A DNA stretch of 18,610 bases from Bacillota bacterium (GTDB taxonomy: Bacteria > Bacillota > Desulfotomaculia > Desulfotomaculales > Desulfallaceae), in NCBI GenBank assembly GCA_009781965.1, contig WQUS01000371.1:1-18610 (forward strand). The letters are read 5' to 3'. Under the pieces are notes generated by a model. It was given only the letters and a program-made list of their open reading frames with translations. It had not been told where the DNA came from and ran no database searches. Below, piece by piece: positions 9,701 to 16,756 of the stretch (its first letter is position 1; each line of letters begins with the position of its first letter). The position numbers and the translations under genes were made by a program.

Positions 9701-11515
9701 CTGTCGCCCTTTGTAAACGGCGCCACCATTACCATCACCTACCTGACCATGATCGAGGGACCAAACGCTTCGAAGCTCACTGGTCCCGGCAATGGCAATA
9801 CTTATGGCCAGCCTGGCGATCCGCTGAGCGTGGTGGTGGATAACCAGGACCTGATCGGTTATCCCGTTTATGCCGGCAACCAGGCGCAGTCCGTGCCCGG
9901 CCCCTATGACTTTGACGGCGTGAATCCCACCATCGCTAAAAAAGCTGCGCCGGGCGGCAACGGCAAATACATTGACTATACCGTCGCGCTCGACCAGCCG
10001 AACCCCCATGGCGACGCTTATGACATGGGGAGCGACCCGATATTTACCGACACCTTCGATTCAGATTTGTTGCAGTATGTGACAAATTCCTTTGTCGTTA
10101 AGGCTACTGACAGCAGCTGGTATCCTCATTTTTACGGGCTGTACGATGCCGGCGGCGCCGATGATCTCTCGCAGTATATTAATGTCAACTATGAAGCTGA
10201 CGGTGTCACTCCGACCGGTACTTCGACCCTCACCGTTCATTTAAGCGATCTGAAAGAATTAGCCGGCAACGGGCTGGGGCCATATATGACGATGCCGTGG
10301 TTCGGCCCGCCGGCGACTGTTTCCGCTCCCGTCATCCCCGAGTGGTGGCAGGTGGCGAACCGGCTCCAGGGTCAAAACTATCCCATCTATGTGTATTACC
10401 GGCTGCAGCTGAAACCGGACGCCGCGCCTGGGTTGCACAGCGTTGACAACACAGCCGCCATTAACACTGTTTGGACAGCCAAGAACACCTCGACTATCGG
10501 CGCGGAGGTGGCCTCGAAAGAGATGGCGCTGATCACTTCGGTCGGCAACAAGATGGCGGTCACGGTTAACGTGAACCAACTGGGCCAGGCCTTGGAGCCG
10601 GACAGCCCCAACGGTACCTACGTGATTGAGGATCAGATGAACGATACCCTGGCGGCCTATCTGTCCTCCATTAAGATCGAGGCGGAAACCTCCCCCGGCA
10701 GCGGCGACTGGGTCGAGCAAGTCATTGATCCCACCTGGGGCAACCCCTGGAGTTTTATAACCGCCGCGGACAACAAGCTTCTGTTTACCGTGCCGGATCA
10801 GACATCGCTGCGGATTACCTACCAAGCCTTGGTGAAAGGCACGGTGGGCGAAACAGTTTACGCGGAAAACAGCATCAACATACTCGGCAACTATTTTGCG
10901 GAAGCCCATGCTTCCTTCCTGCTGCAGAAATCCGGCGCCACCGCCGGCGGCACCTTAATGCCGATAACCCTGTACAAGCAGGATGCGGATCAGCCGGGGG
11001 TCTACCTGCCGGGGGCGGTTTTCGAACTCTACATGAACCAGTACTATACCGATATGCCCACCGTGACTCCGTCCGGCCGGCCCAATACCCAGGCCAACCC
11101 GCCGGAGACTATCGACGGCGTGGGCTTCTATTACGCCGGTACCTGGACCACCGGCCCAAGTGGCCAAGTGCTGATGCAAACCCAATACCTGACCGCTGAT
11201 AACGGCGCTATTTACGCCCTGAAGGAAACGGTCGCCCCGGCCGGCTACCGGCTGCCGGCGAATCCCTTTACCTGCTTCACCTTAGGCACGGCCCTTGTGC
11301 CAGACGGTTTTACGCCGGCGCTGCAGGATATCACCGATTATATCAACGTGGCCAATCAGTATATCGGCGGTCCCATGCTGCCGGTGACGGGCGGCAACGG
11401 TATGGGGCGGTATATGATGATCGGTATCCTTCTGTTGGCGGCGGGATTTTTGGCGGCCCGTTTTTCGACACGGAGAAAACAGAATCTGTTAGGCTCTAAA
11501 CAGGTGAGCTTGTAA
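6701..11515 (+). CDS. Giant LPXTG surface adhesin 2 (LPVTG anchor), paralogue of adhesin 1
   Basis: A 1604-residue protein with the same plan as adhesin 1: basic start plus hydrophobic export segment (~10-30); an N-region almost identical to that of adhesin 1 up to ~146; a shorter Pro/Ala-rich linker (~147-231) again with two DTYG motifs; a cohesin-like domain (~232-365); and an adhesin-like beta domain to ~535. The ~700-residue middle (~537-1274) is only weakly similar to its paralogue. The C-terminal third is closely similar again, ending in a CnaB domain with K1426, E1509 and N1552, then LPVTG (1560-1564), a hydrophobic helix and a basic tail. It is probably sortase-anchored or pilus-associated and exposed. 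Start ATG 6701 follows GGGGG at a spacing of 6 nt. It has its own promoter, so the adhesins can be expressed independently. The ligand is unknown. Confidence 0.9.
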   Translation: MAAIKALPKRKKRRIRLLAVVLLLMLVAVIRLPALHDTFGLSDTKIDLRLDGPVEPLSPFTLHISQGVGGEARTTLTLAPGLMFADSLPANMTEVHYDDAAQTLSFAWASGAPRQAAIQLFTAATASRTISAVSGNLSGSVIITPAGSNLPAPAAPSAAPAEVAAAPAEVAAGSSVNPAPATVPGDTYGPAGSGPAGNNPAGAAASAAPAELVAALTGAAPAPNTVSRDTYGAQIQTQVYPLSQSVAPGDELYFVAVMNTTGMNSSYTNASWDIILNYDPTYVSYVGATSFPDLTGPTVNGDPGSITVAYKFPADDAYAGGIYMSVLDLTTADTTPEGALVRSTSAFDSDQYISTDDAAQVITDAANQPGFMGIMPLADSLYTSNLANILTGVTITDLYDQPVSEYVTGENYKFSLSFKENIAYQLQYDNNGVLYYQLPPEITVLDPVLNEDILVGTQKIGTYSVDTNGYVTVKFDDIMEDPAHPGAWIDTSGTNTNFIDNYINAFFNLGINAQFNQPGDNVTIDFGNNYFWEFPIHEHPLDAVPAIAKTGAVDPNDPWLINYTATISAADGSGTIYNPTFYDNAGGYFNLTDLSFVENVRVSTDGGATWSNYTQADAPAAGGTGTPGTYYWVTADPEGGFHLVFPNDATLTPGGDPLEIKYDIDFRKLWLARNADPYHMFWGDVITNSAYAAGANSNGDQLPPVMARSTVYVQRRMYTFKTGSLSSDGGAITWTATAGDGVDPLTGKTIYDDLYDYTHVIRQSFNGPITIKLYAADHTTQIGSDITLPAPAGASFAYNVPTTNPEVYWADITYNTTTSDPYAQGYSNTIGVTVGGKDYGFAQYIGNPAMTVGLKKTAVVTVAPPDDHGNSYRAIQSTITWTIPPAYYGRTIYLTDGFNFGANGYSNVPYDLNVSAVAPDPANPGGTETIRIPVSMPTGGSTNGPTGSSPYGLVAYVGGDAIPNAANQTAIWFMWSPDGSVPADFLSGNYYYTVTDGTDSLSPFVNGATITITYLTMIEGPNASKLTGPGNGNTYGQPGDPLSVVVDNQDLIGYPVYAGNQAQSVPGPYDFDGVNPTIAKKAAPGGNGKYIDYTVALDQPNPHGDAYDMGSDPIFTDTFDSDLLQYVTNSFVVKATDSSWYPHFYGLYDAGGADDLSQYINVNYEADGVTPTGTSTLTVHLSDLKELAGNGLGPYMTMPWFGPPATVSAPVIPEWWQVANRLQGQNYPIYVYYRLQLKPDAAPGLHSVDNTAAINTVWTAKNTSTIGAEVASKEMALITSVGNKMAVTVNVNQLGQALEPDSPNGTYVIEDQMNDTLAAYLSSIKIEAETSPGSGDWVEQVIDPTWGNPWSFITAADNKLLFTVPDQTSLRITYQALVKGTVGETVYAENSINILGNYFAEAHASFLLQKSGATAGGTLMPITLYKQDADQPGVYLPGAVFELYMNQYYTDMPTVTPSGRPNTQANPPETIDGVGFYYAGTWTTGPSGQVLMQTQYLTADNGAIYALKETVAPAGYRLPANPFTCFTLGTALVPDGFTPALQDITDYINVANQYIGGPMLPVTGGNGMGRYMMIGILLLAAGFLAARFSTRRKQNLLGSKQVSL

Positions 11516-11723
11516 AAGTGATCATGAAAATTAAAATTTTAGACAAAAAAAATAATTATACCCCGAATAATCGGGTCTGGCAGACGAACATTATAGCATA
11601 ATGTGATTTGCAAAAATTTTTTTGAATATTTATGTCGATAAAGCAGGATTTTTATGTTTGCATAAAGAAATATATGGATTCTTTAATGGATTATCATTAA
11701 GTTAACTATTGCGCTAATTAAGA
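11516..11723 (+). other. A+T-rich region between adhesin 2 and the signal peptidase gene
   Basis: No gene is visible. It contains the second copy of the 42-nt motif (11551-11592), whose core here forms a CCCGA-ATAA-TCGGG hairpin, and three short perfect inverted repeats: CATTAT/ATAATG (11589-11603), TTTATG/CATAAA (11651-11666) and TTAATG/CATTAA (11683-11700). TGTCGAT (11633-11639) resembles a Spo0A box in 6 of 7 positions, a weak match. A convincing -35/-10 pair could not be picked; TTGCAA (11608)-N17-TATGTC is the best and is poor. Confidence 0.4.
11551..11592 (+). promoter_or_regulatory. 42-nt shared motif, copy 2
   Basis: An ungapped match to 1421-1462 (33 of 42 bases by hand count). In this copy the centre is a better hairpin (CCCGA/TCGGG, 4-nt loop). 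It lies about 170 nt upstream of the signal peptidase start codon. Confidence 0.45.
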
Positions 11724-11755
11724 CGAACCGGGTTGCTTGGCCCGGTTCGGGAGGA
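11724..11755 (+). promoter_or_regulatory. Hairpin abutting the signal peptidase ribosome binding site
   Basis: CGAACCGGG (11724-11732), loop TTGCTTGG and CCCGGTTCG (11741-11749) make a perfect 9-bp stem. Its last base is the first G of the Shine-Dalgarno GGGAGGA (11749-11755), which stands 8 nt before ATG 11764. The stem could hinder ribosome loading or act as an attenuator or RNA-processing site. No T-run follows. Confidence 0.65.
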
Positions 11756-11763
11756 CAAGCCGG

Positions 11764-12426
11764 ATGTTGCATAAAGATCAGGCGCCGGAACAGACGGCGC
11801 CGCGCTTTCCAGGTCAAGAGCAGTTTGATATAGAAATAGAATTAAAACGCCGGCAAATGGCGCAGGAGTTACGCAGGACCCACTCGGTGACGGCATTGGA
11901 ACGCCGCAAAATAGCCCAGGAATTTCGTGGAGCTATGTGGGGCGCGGTCAGGACATTGATTGTGTTTGCCGCCGCCGCCGTGCTGGTGTCGACTTTATGG
12001 TTTCCGATGTTTGTCGTCCAGGGGGACAGTATGGCGCCCACCCTGAAAGAAGGGGATATATTGCTGTTCACGACCATTGGGAACCCGAAAACAGGTAACC
12101 TGGTTGCTTTCAGCTATAACAACCAGGATTTGATTAAGCGGGTTATCGCCGTCAGCGGGCAATGGGTGGATATTTCGCCGGCCGGTTCGGTATCGGTGAA
12201 CGGAAAGACCCTTAACGAACCCTATGTCAGCCAGCTCAGCTTGGGTGAATGTGATATTGACTTTCCCTTTCAGGTTTCCGACCGCCGGTTTTTTGTCCTG
12301 GGCGACAACCGGGTTGCCTCTCTGGACAGCCGTTCCGGCCTGATGGGCACGGTGCACCGGGAACAGGTGAAAGGCAAAGCCTTGTTAAGGCTCTGGCCCG
12401 TATCAAGATTGGGCTTGGTCAGGTAA
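11764..12426 (+). CDS. Type I signal peptidase of the pilus locus
   Basis: A 220-residue membrane protease of the LepB/SPase I family (Ser/Lys dyad) that would cleave the signal peptides of exported proteins, here most likely those of the neighbouring pilins and adhesins. Box B, VQGDSMAPT, contains the nucleophile S89; LIKRVIA contains the general base K125; LGDNR (G180-R183) is the C-terminal conserved box. A single hydrophobic helix (~60-80) precedes the periplasm-side catalytic domain. The S...K arrangement separates it from SipW-type (Ser/His) enzymes. The ~55-residue cytoplasmic N-terminus is long for the family and holds an imperfect 11-residue repeat (27-37 and 45-55). ATG 11764 is preferred over an in-frame TTG at 11737 because GGGAGGA stands 8 nt before it. 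Locus-specific signal peptidases are known from other Gram-positive pilus islands. Confidence 0.93.
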   Translation: MLHKDQAPEQTAPRFPGQEQFDIEIELKRRQMAQELRRTHSVTALERRKIAQEFRGAMWGAVRTLIVFAAAAVLVSTLWFPMFVVQGDSMAPTLKEGDILLFTTIGNPKTGNLVAFSYNNQDLIKRVIAVSGQWVDISPAGSVSVNGKTLNEPYVSQLSLGECDIDFPFQVSDRRFFVLGDNRVASLDSRSGLMGTVHREQVKGKALLRLWPVSRLGLVR

Positions 12427-12610
12427 GTTAGCTACGCCGTATTAGGACGGAACTTGAGGTCCTTTATCGGAAATATAAGCTAATTATTTAATTTATTAGT
12501 TTGCGAAAGGATGGTGCGATGGCTAAGGAACTATAGAGGTTAAAAAAGGCGGTCTAAAAATTAGGTCATTCAATATGCTTTATAGAACCAGAAAGGAGTT
12601 AACAGACAAC
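12427..12610 (+). other. Spacer before the backbone pilin gene
   Basis: No clear promoter or terminator is visible. AGGAC/GTCCT (~12443-12463) is a weak 5-bp inverted repeat. A+T-rich sequence follows. A possible 10-codon reading frame beginning ATGGTGCGATGG after AAAGG (~12505-12545) has no support. The pilin ribosome binding site is AAAGGAG (12592-12598). Confidence 0.35.
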
Positions 12611-14308
12611 ATGAAAGTAAGAACGAAAAAGAGAGTAATCAGTTTATTATTGGCGGTAGTAATGCTTTTCGCCATGGCCGTACCGGCATTGGCAGCAGGT
12701 GGTTCGGGAAATGGCGGGGCAAGCATTACCATTAATGCGGTGACCGGTTTCGACATTACGCAGTCAACGTTTAAAGCGTATAAGATTTTTAATTTGGTCT
12801 CTTCCGATAACGGCAGCGGGGGGTATAATTACGCTTATACCTTAAATACTGCTGCAGGTAGTGATTTCAGTGGTTTTACTAACTACCCGAGTTCTGGTGG
12901 CACGGTATCACTGTATGACTATCTTACCGGCTTGGCACAAGATCCAACCAACAATAATTCGGCTGCTATGAACACTTTGGCTGCCAACTTATGGGCGTAC
13001 ATAGTCGCCAATAATATTCAGCCTGCCGGTACAGCTCCTGCGGCAGCAGCCGGCGCAACAAGTGTAACAATCAGCCCCTTAGACTATGGTTATTATCTGG
13101 TTTATAGTACTAACACGCATATCAATGCGGATGGGACTCCTGATACGCCGGCAGTTGTTGCCGCTTGCACCCTTACGACCACAATGCCTGATCCTGTGAT
13201 AACACCTAAAGTGGATGCGCCCACGATTGATAAACAAGTAGTAGACAGTACTGGAAACCCGAGCAACTACACCAGCGCCAGTATCGGCGACACGGTCAAT
13301 TACCAGCTGACCTCCGCAGTACCTGACATGACCGGTTACAGCAGCTACGTCTATACCGTGCATGATGTCATGAGCCCCGGCCTGACCTTTAATCCGGCCA
13401 GCGTCCAAGTATATGTCGGGTCAGCAACAAGTACTCCTCCTGCCACTATTCCTGCCCCGGCGGCGAATTACACTGTGGTCACGACGGGACTGTCTGATGG
13501 CTGCACTTTTGAAATTGTGTTTAATAACTTTTATGCTAACTATAATAACCAAGTTGGCGCTCCGATTTTGATCAAATACACGGCTACGATTAACGAAAAC
13601 GCGGCGATGGCGCCGGACGCCAACACCAACGAAGCTAACCTGGAGTACAGCAATAACCCATACGACAGTAACAGTCATGGCACAACGCCCCCGAGTGAGG
13701 CCGATGTTTACACCTCTGAATTTGATATTTTCAAGTATGACGGCAGTACGGTAGCCACTAACGGCACTCCTCTTGACACCGGCGTTACCGCTTTGGCCGG
13801 CGCGGTGTTTGAACTGCGCACAACTTCTGGTAATCAAGCTTCGGCCATTAAATTTGTCGACCTTGGCGGCGGCTCCTATCGAGTGGCGAAAGCTGACGAT
13901 ACGACAATCACGACAACGCTGACGACCCCGGCTTCAGGTTTATTAAACCTGCAAGGGGTTGGCGCCGGCACCTATTACCTGACAGAGATTACGCCTCCCG
14001 CCGGATTTAATGCTTTGCCCGGGCCGGTCACGCTGACAGTTGCGCTTGGCCAGCCTGTTACGGGAAGCAACCAACTGCCCTGCCATGTAACGACGACGAC
14101 TAATGGCGCTGAGGTGCTAGTTGCTACTAATGGTAATGATACTGTTTGTGTGGCCAACAGCGCCGGCAGCCAGTTCCCCATCACCGGTGGTACTGGCACC
14201 GCGCTCTTCCTCATTGGCGGACTGTTGCTGATGGTTCTCGCGGCGGCCGCGCTGATTGCCCGCCGGAAAATGCACCGGGATCATCCCGAGCAAATGAACT
14301 TAATCTAA
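12611..14308 (+). CDS. Backbone (major) pilin with isopeptide domains, FPITG sorting signal
   Basis: A 565-residue SpaA/FimA-type shaft pilin. A signal peptide (MKVRTKKR, hydrophobic core, VPALA) is probably cut after A28. An N-terminal pilin domain (~30-200) holds the typical GYYLVYS strand and ends in VITPK, where K200 occupies the place of the YPK pilin-motif lysine that the class C sortase would join to the next subunit. A fimbrial D2-type isopeptide domain follows (~205-350; candidate pair K208 and N348/N349, with HDVMSPGLTF between). A CnaB domain (~368-520) carries K375, E459 in the E-box YYLTEITPPAGF, and N516. FPITG (522-526), a hydrophobic helix and a basic tail close the protein. 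ATG 12611 is chosen because it begins the signal peptide and has AAAGGAG upstream; the in-frame ATG 12575 would disrupt it. It lies directly upstream of the class C sortase. Confidence 0.93.
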   Translation: MKVRTKKRVISLLLAVVMLFAMAVPALAAGGSGNGGASITINAVTGFDITQSTFKAYKIFNLVSSDNGSGGYNYAYTLNTAAGSDFSGFTNYPSSGGTVSLYDYLTGLAQDPTNNNSAAMNTLAANLWAYIVANNIQPAGTAPAAAAGATSVTISPLDYGYYLVYSTNTHINADGTPDTPAVVAACTLTTTMPDPVITPKVDAPTIDKQVVDSTGNPSNYTSASIGDTVNYQLTSAVPDMTGYSSYVYTVHDVMSPGLTFNPASVQVYVGSATSTPPATIPAPAANYTVVTTGLSDGCTFEIVFNNFYANYNNQVGAPILIKYTATINENAAMAPDANTNEANLEYSNNPYDSNSHGTTPPSEADVYTSEFDIFKYDGSTVATNGTPLDTGVTALAGAVFELRTTSGNQASAIKFVDLGGGSYRVAKADDTTITTTLTTPASGLLNLQGVGAGTYYLTEITPPAGFNALPGPVTLTVALGQPVTGSNQLPCHVTTTTNGAEVLVATNGNDTVCVANSAGSQFPITGGTGTALFLIGGLLLMVLAAAALIARRKMHRDHPEQMNLI

Positions 14309-14375
14309 GCCTTCGGGCAGGATTATTGACTCGCAGCAGCTAATTTATTAATCTAATAAGCAGTAAACGGCAGCC

Positions 14376-14412
14376 TGCCGTCCCCGCAAGCAAATTGCTT
14401 GCGGGGACGGCA
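14376..14412 (+). promoter_or_regulatory. Very stable hairpin between pilin and sortase C genes, abutting the sortase ribosome binding site
   Basis: TGCCGTCCCCGCAAGCAA (14376-14393) and its exact complement (14395-14412) are separated by one base. Allowing a realistic small loop, this gives a perfect, G+C-rich stem of about 16 bp. Its 3' end touches the sortase Shine-Dalgarno AAGGAG (14412-14417). No T-run follows. Likely roles are partial termination, RNA processing or 3'-end protection of the pilin mRNA, or masking of the sortase start, all giving much pilin and little sortase. Confidence 0.8.
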
Positions 14413-14423
14413 AGGAGAAGTGT

Positions 14424-15248
14424 ATGAAAAAGCATTTGTTTACCATTGTCATCGGATTAGTTTTTGTGCTTGGTTTATCTATTTTTTTGTATCCTTTTGT
14501 CGCCAAGTATGTTAACGCCAGCAGCCAGTCCCGGGTGGTCACCCAGTATTACCGGGCGGTGCAGGACTTAAGCGCTCCGAAATATAAAGCGACGCTGGAC
14601 GAGGCCCGGGCGTACAACCAAAAGCTGGCTGCGAACGGCCACCGTTTTACGCCGACGGATAAGGAGACTGCGGAGTATAACAAACTGCTTAGCCTTACCC
14701 AAAGCGGGGTAATGGGCACTTTGTCCATTACCAAGATTAGGGTCAGGCTGCCTATTTATCACGGTACCAGCGAAGGGGTGCTGCAAGTAGGCGTGGGCCA
14801 TTTGGAGGGTTCGTCCCTGCCGGTTGGCGGTTTGGGCACCCATGCGGCGCTCACCGGCCACCGGGGACTCCCGTCGGCCATCTTGCTTACGGATTTGGAT
14901 CAACTGACTATTGGCGATACCTTTGTCGTCCGGGTGCTCAATGAAAAGCTTACTTATCAGGTGGACCAGGTTCTCATTGTTGAGCCGGAGGATTTGGGGC
15001 CGCTGGCTATTGATCCCGCTCAGGATTACTGTACCTTGGTTACCTGTACTCCTTACGGCATCAACTCCCAGCGGATGCTAGTGCGCGGCCACCGGATCCC
15101 CAATGAACAAGTGACCGCCGAGCCTGCCGACGCCAGGGCGGTCAAAGCGCAAATAGTTGCTTTGATTCTGTTGTTGCCGGTGTTGATTGTTTTGGTTATC
15201 CGGCTGGTCACCCGGTACAGAACTCTTTATAGGAAAAAAAGGAAATGA
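14424..15248 (+). CDS. Class C (pilus-polymerising) sortase
   Basis: A 274-residue membrane transpeptidase that cleaves sorting signals and joins pilin subunits by isopeptide bonds. An N-terminal membrane helix (~5-28) is followed by the class C preamble (VVTQYYRAVQDLS, EARAYNQKLA) and the catalytic barrel: GVMGTLSITKIRVRLPIYHG, LTGHRG with H146, TLVTCTPYGINSQR with C208 and R217. A second membrane helix and a basic tail (~238-274) are typical of class C. In the lid region, where DPF or DPW is expected before YNKLL, this protein reads RFTPTDKETAE, so the canonical lid triplet appears absent. AAGGAG stands 6 nt before ATG 14424. Its position after the backbone pilin gene fits the role. The next reading frame begins just past its stop. 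Confidence 0.95.
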   Translation: MKKHLFTIVIGLVFVLGLSIFLYPFVAKYVNASSQSRVVTQYYRAVQDLSAPKYKATLDEARAYNQKLAANGHRFTPTDKETAEYNKLLSLTQSGVMGTLSITKIRVRLPIYHGTSEGVLQVGVGHLEGSSLPVGGLGTHAALTGHRGLPSAILLTDLDQLTIGDTFVVRVLNEKLTYQVDQVLIVEPEDLGPLAIDPAQDYCTLVTCTPYGINSQRMLVRGHRIPNEQVTAEPADARAVKAQIVALILLLPVLIVLVIRLVTRYRTLYRKKRK

Positions 15249-15253
15249 TAAAG

Positions 15254-16150
15254 ATGAAGCGATTGGTGATAGCTTTAATCGTCCTGCTCTGTTCCGCATT
15301 GTCGGGCAGTGCCTATGCGGTTGATTTTTCCCGCACGGACGATGTGCTGACCATTGAGCTGGTCTATGGCGGACAAGCTCTGTCCGGCATAAAAGTGGGC
15401 GCTTATCTTGTGGCCACGGTTGAAGAAGTGAACGGCGCGCCTAAATATACGCTCATAAGTTCATTGGCGCCTTCGCAAGTGGCTGTGCCGTCGGACGGGG
15501 TGATGACCGCGGCGGAAAATAAAAATCTGGCCCAGGCTTTAGCCGCTTATGTTAAGGCTAATAATATCGCGCAAACGGTGCAAACCAGCAACGGGCAGGG
15601 TCAGGTTTCTTTTAGCGGTTTGCGGTCCGGGTTGTATCTGGTGTCGCAGACCGATGCGGACAGCGCGGATTATTTGGTAACGCCTTTTTTGGTGCCGCTG
15701 CCTTATAACGGCGACCATGGCTGGAGTTATCTGGTCAGCGCTGCTCCCAAAACGGAACCCAAACCGCCTCCGCCTAAACCGCCCGTTCCACCTAATCCAC
15801 CCAATCCGCCCGGCGGCGGCGGTGGCACCCCTTGGGATGATGGCGGCGGGGATGATATAATATCTTATAATCCCCCTGGCGGGCCGGCAAACCCACCCGG
15901 TTTTACGGAGCCCTGGGGGCCGATGACGCCATTATCCATAGATGGGGGGAACGGGACGGACATTCCCGACTCGGCGGACGTTTTTGCTGTTCCGGAGGCG
16001 CCCGCTGCTCCCCCGGCTTCGTCGGTACTGATATTGCCCCAAACCGGCTTGTTGCGTTGGCCGATTCCCGTGCTTTGCGGTATGGGAACCCTGTTTGTGT
16101 TGCTGGGATTGTTGATCATCCAGAAAGAAAGGAAACGCAGTGAGTATTAA
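15254..16150 (+). CDS. Minor/anchor pilin with proline-rich stalk, LPQTG sorting signal
   Basis: A 298-residue secreted, sortase-anchored protein. The signal peptide ends at SAYA (cut after ~A22). A single N-terminal pilin-type domain (~23-160) contains GLYLVSQTDAD and PFLVPLP, like the first domain of Gram-positive pilins. It ends in VSAAPK with K166 at the place of the pilin-motif lysine. A long Pro-rich then Gly/Pro-rich stalk follows (~166-250), then LPQTG (261-265), a hydrophobic helix and a basic tail. There is no CnaB E-box. Proline-rich tails are typical of wall-proximal base pilins, so I favour a base subunit. ATG 15254 is preferred (AAAGGA 10 nt upstream); ATG 15245, overlapping the sortase stop as ATGA, is possible but has poor spacing. 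Its end overlaps the next sortase gene by 11 nt, indicating translational coupling. Confidence 0.85.
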   Translation: MKRLVIALIVLLCSALSGSAYAVDFSRTDDVLTIELVYGGQALSGIKVGAYLVATVEEVNGAPKYTLISSLAPSQVAVPSDGVMTAAENKNLAQALAAYVKANNIAQTVQTSNGQGQVSFSGLRSGLYLVSQTDADSADYLVTPFLVPLPYNGDHGWSYLVSAAPKTEPKPPPPKPPVPPNPPNPPGGGGGTPWDDGGGDDIISYNPPGGPANPPGFTEPWGPMTPLSIDGGNGTDIPDSADVFAVPEAPAAPPASSVLILPQTGLLRWPIPVLCGMGTLFVLLGLLIIQKERKRSEY

Positions 16151-16673
16151 ATTAAGTGCATGGTTAATTATGATCGGCCTGCTGGCTTTTCTTTTAGCCG
16201 GCGGGCTTTGGCTTTATAATTTGCGGGCGGAAAATATGGCAGCCGACTATTCCTTGGATCAGGCGCGGCTGCTGCTTGAAGACATCAGGCAAGGGAAATA
16301 TTTGGACGGTTCTTACATCGGGGTGCTGAGCATTCCGGATCTGCAGCTGGATTTACCGGTCCGCCGGGAATGGAGCTATCCCGATCTGAAGCTGACTCCT
16401 TGCCGCTATGCCGGCGCTGTTGAGGACAATACCCTGGTTATAGCGGCCCACAATTTTAAGAAGCATTTCGGAAATATCTCCGCTTTAAAAATCGGTTCCC
16501 CCATCAAGTTTACCGCTCTTAACGGCAGCAAATACACCTATCAGGTAGCCAAAATTGAAACGGTCCGGCCCACGGCAGTGACCGAGGTGGTCAACAGCGA
16601 CTATGACCTGACTTTGTTCACCTGCACCTACGGCGGCAAAACCAGAATCGTCGTCCGCTGCATGCGGGCCTAA
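16140..16673 (+). CDS. Second sortase (probable wall-anchoring type)
   Basis: A 177-residue sortase with one N-terminal membrane helix (~5-25) and a short catalytic domain. YIGVLSIPDLQLDLPV is the family's first strand motif. Catalytic residues are H104 in AAHNFKKHFG, C162 in TLFTCTYGG and R169 in KTRIVVRC. It lacks the C-terminal membrane helix of class C enzymes, so it is more likely the enzyme that attaches finished pili or the LPXTG adhesins to peptidoglycan than a polymerase. The exact class (A, B or D) cannot be assigned by eye. GTG 16140 is the start: AAAGGA (16128-16133) precedes it by 6 nt, and the gene overlaps the minor pilin gene by 11 nt. It is the last gene before a terminator. 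Confidence 0.9.
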   Translation: MSIKLSAWLIMIGLLAFLLAGGLWLYNLRAENMAADYSLDQARLLLEDIRQGKYLDGSYIGVLSIPDLQLDLPVRREWSYPDLKLTPCRYAGAVEDNTLVIAAHNFKKHFGNISALKIGSPIKFTALNGSKYTYQVAKIETVRPTAVTEVVNSDYDLTLFTCTYGGKTRIVVRCMRA

Positions 16674-16756
16674 ACGGTTATTGGCGGCGGGAACTTAAGT
16701 TCAGACACATCTACACTTCTTCCATAGCGCGTATAAGTAAATCATTTTAGCGCCTC

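Noticed and set aside
11633..11639. Spo0A box (TGTCGAT) upstream of the signal peptidase
   Set aside because: Only 6 of 7 consensus positions, in an A+T-rich stretch where chance matches are common; no second box.
12505..12545. Short leader peptide ORF upstream of the pilin gene
   Set aside because: About ten codons with no informative residue run and no attenuator structure after it; probably chance.
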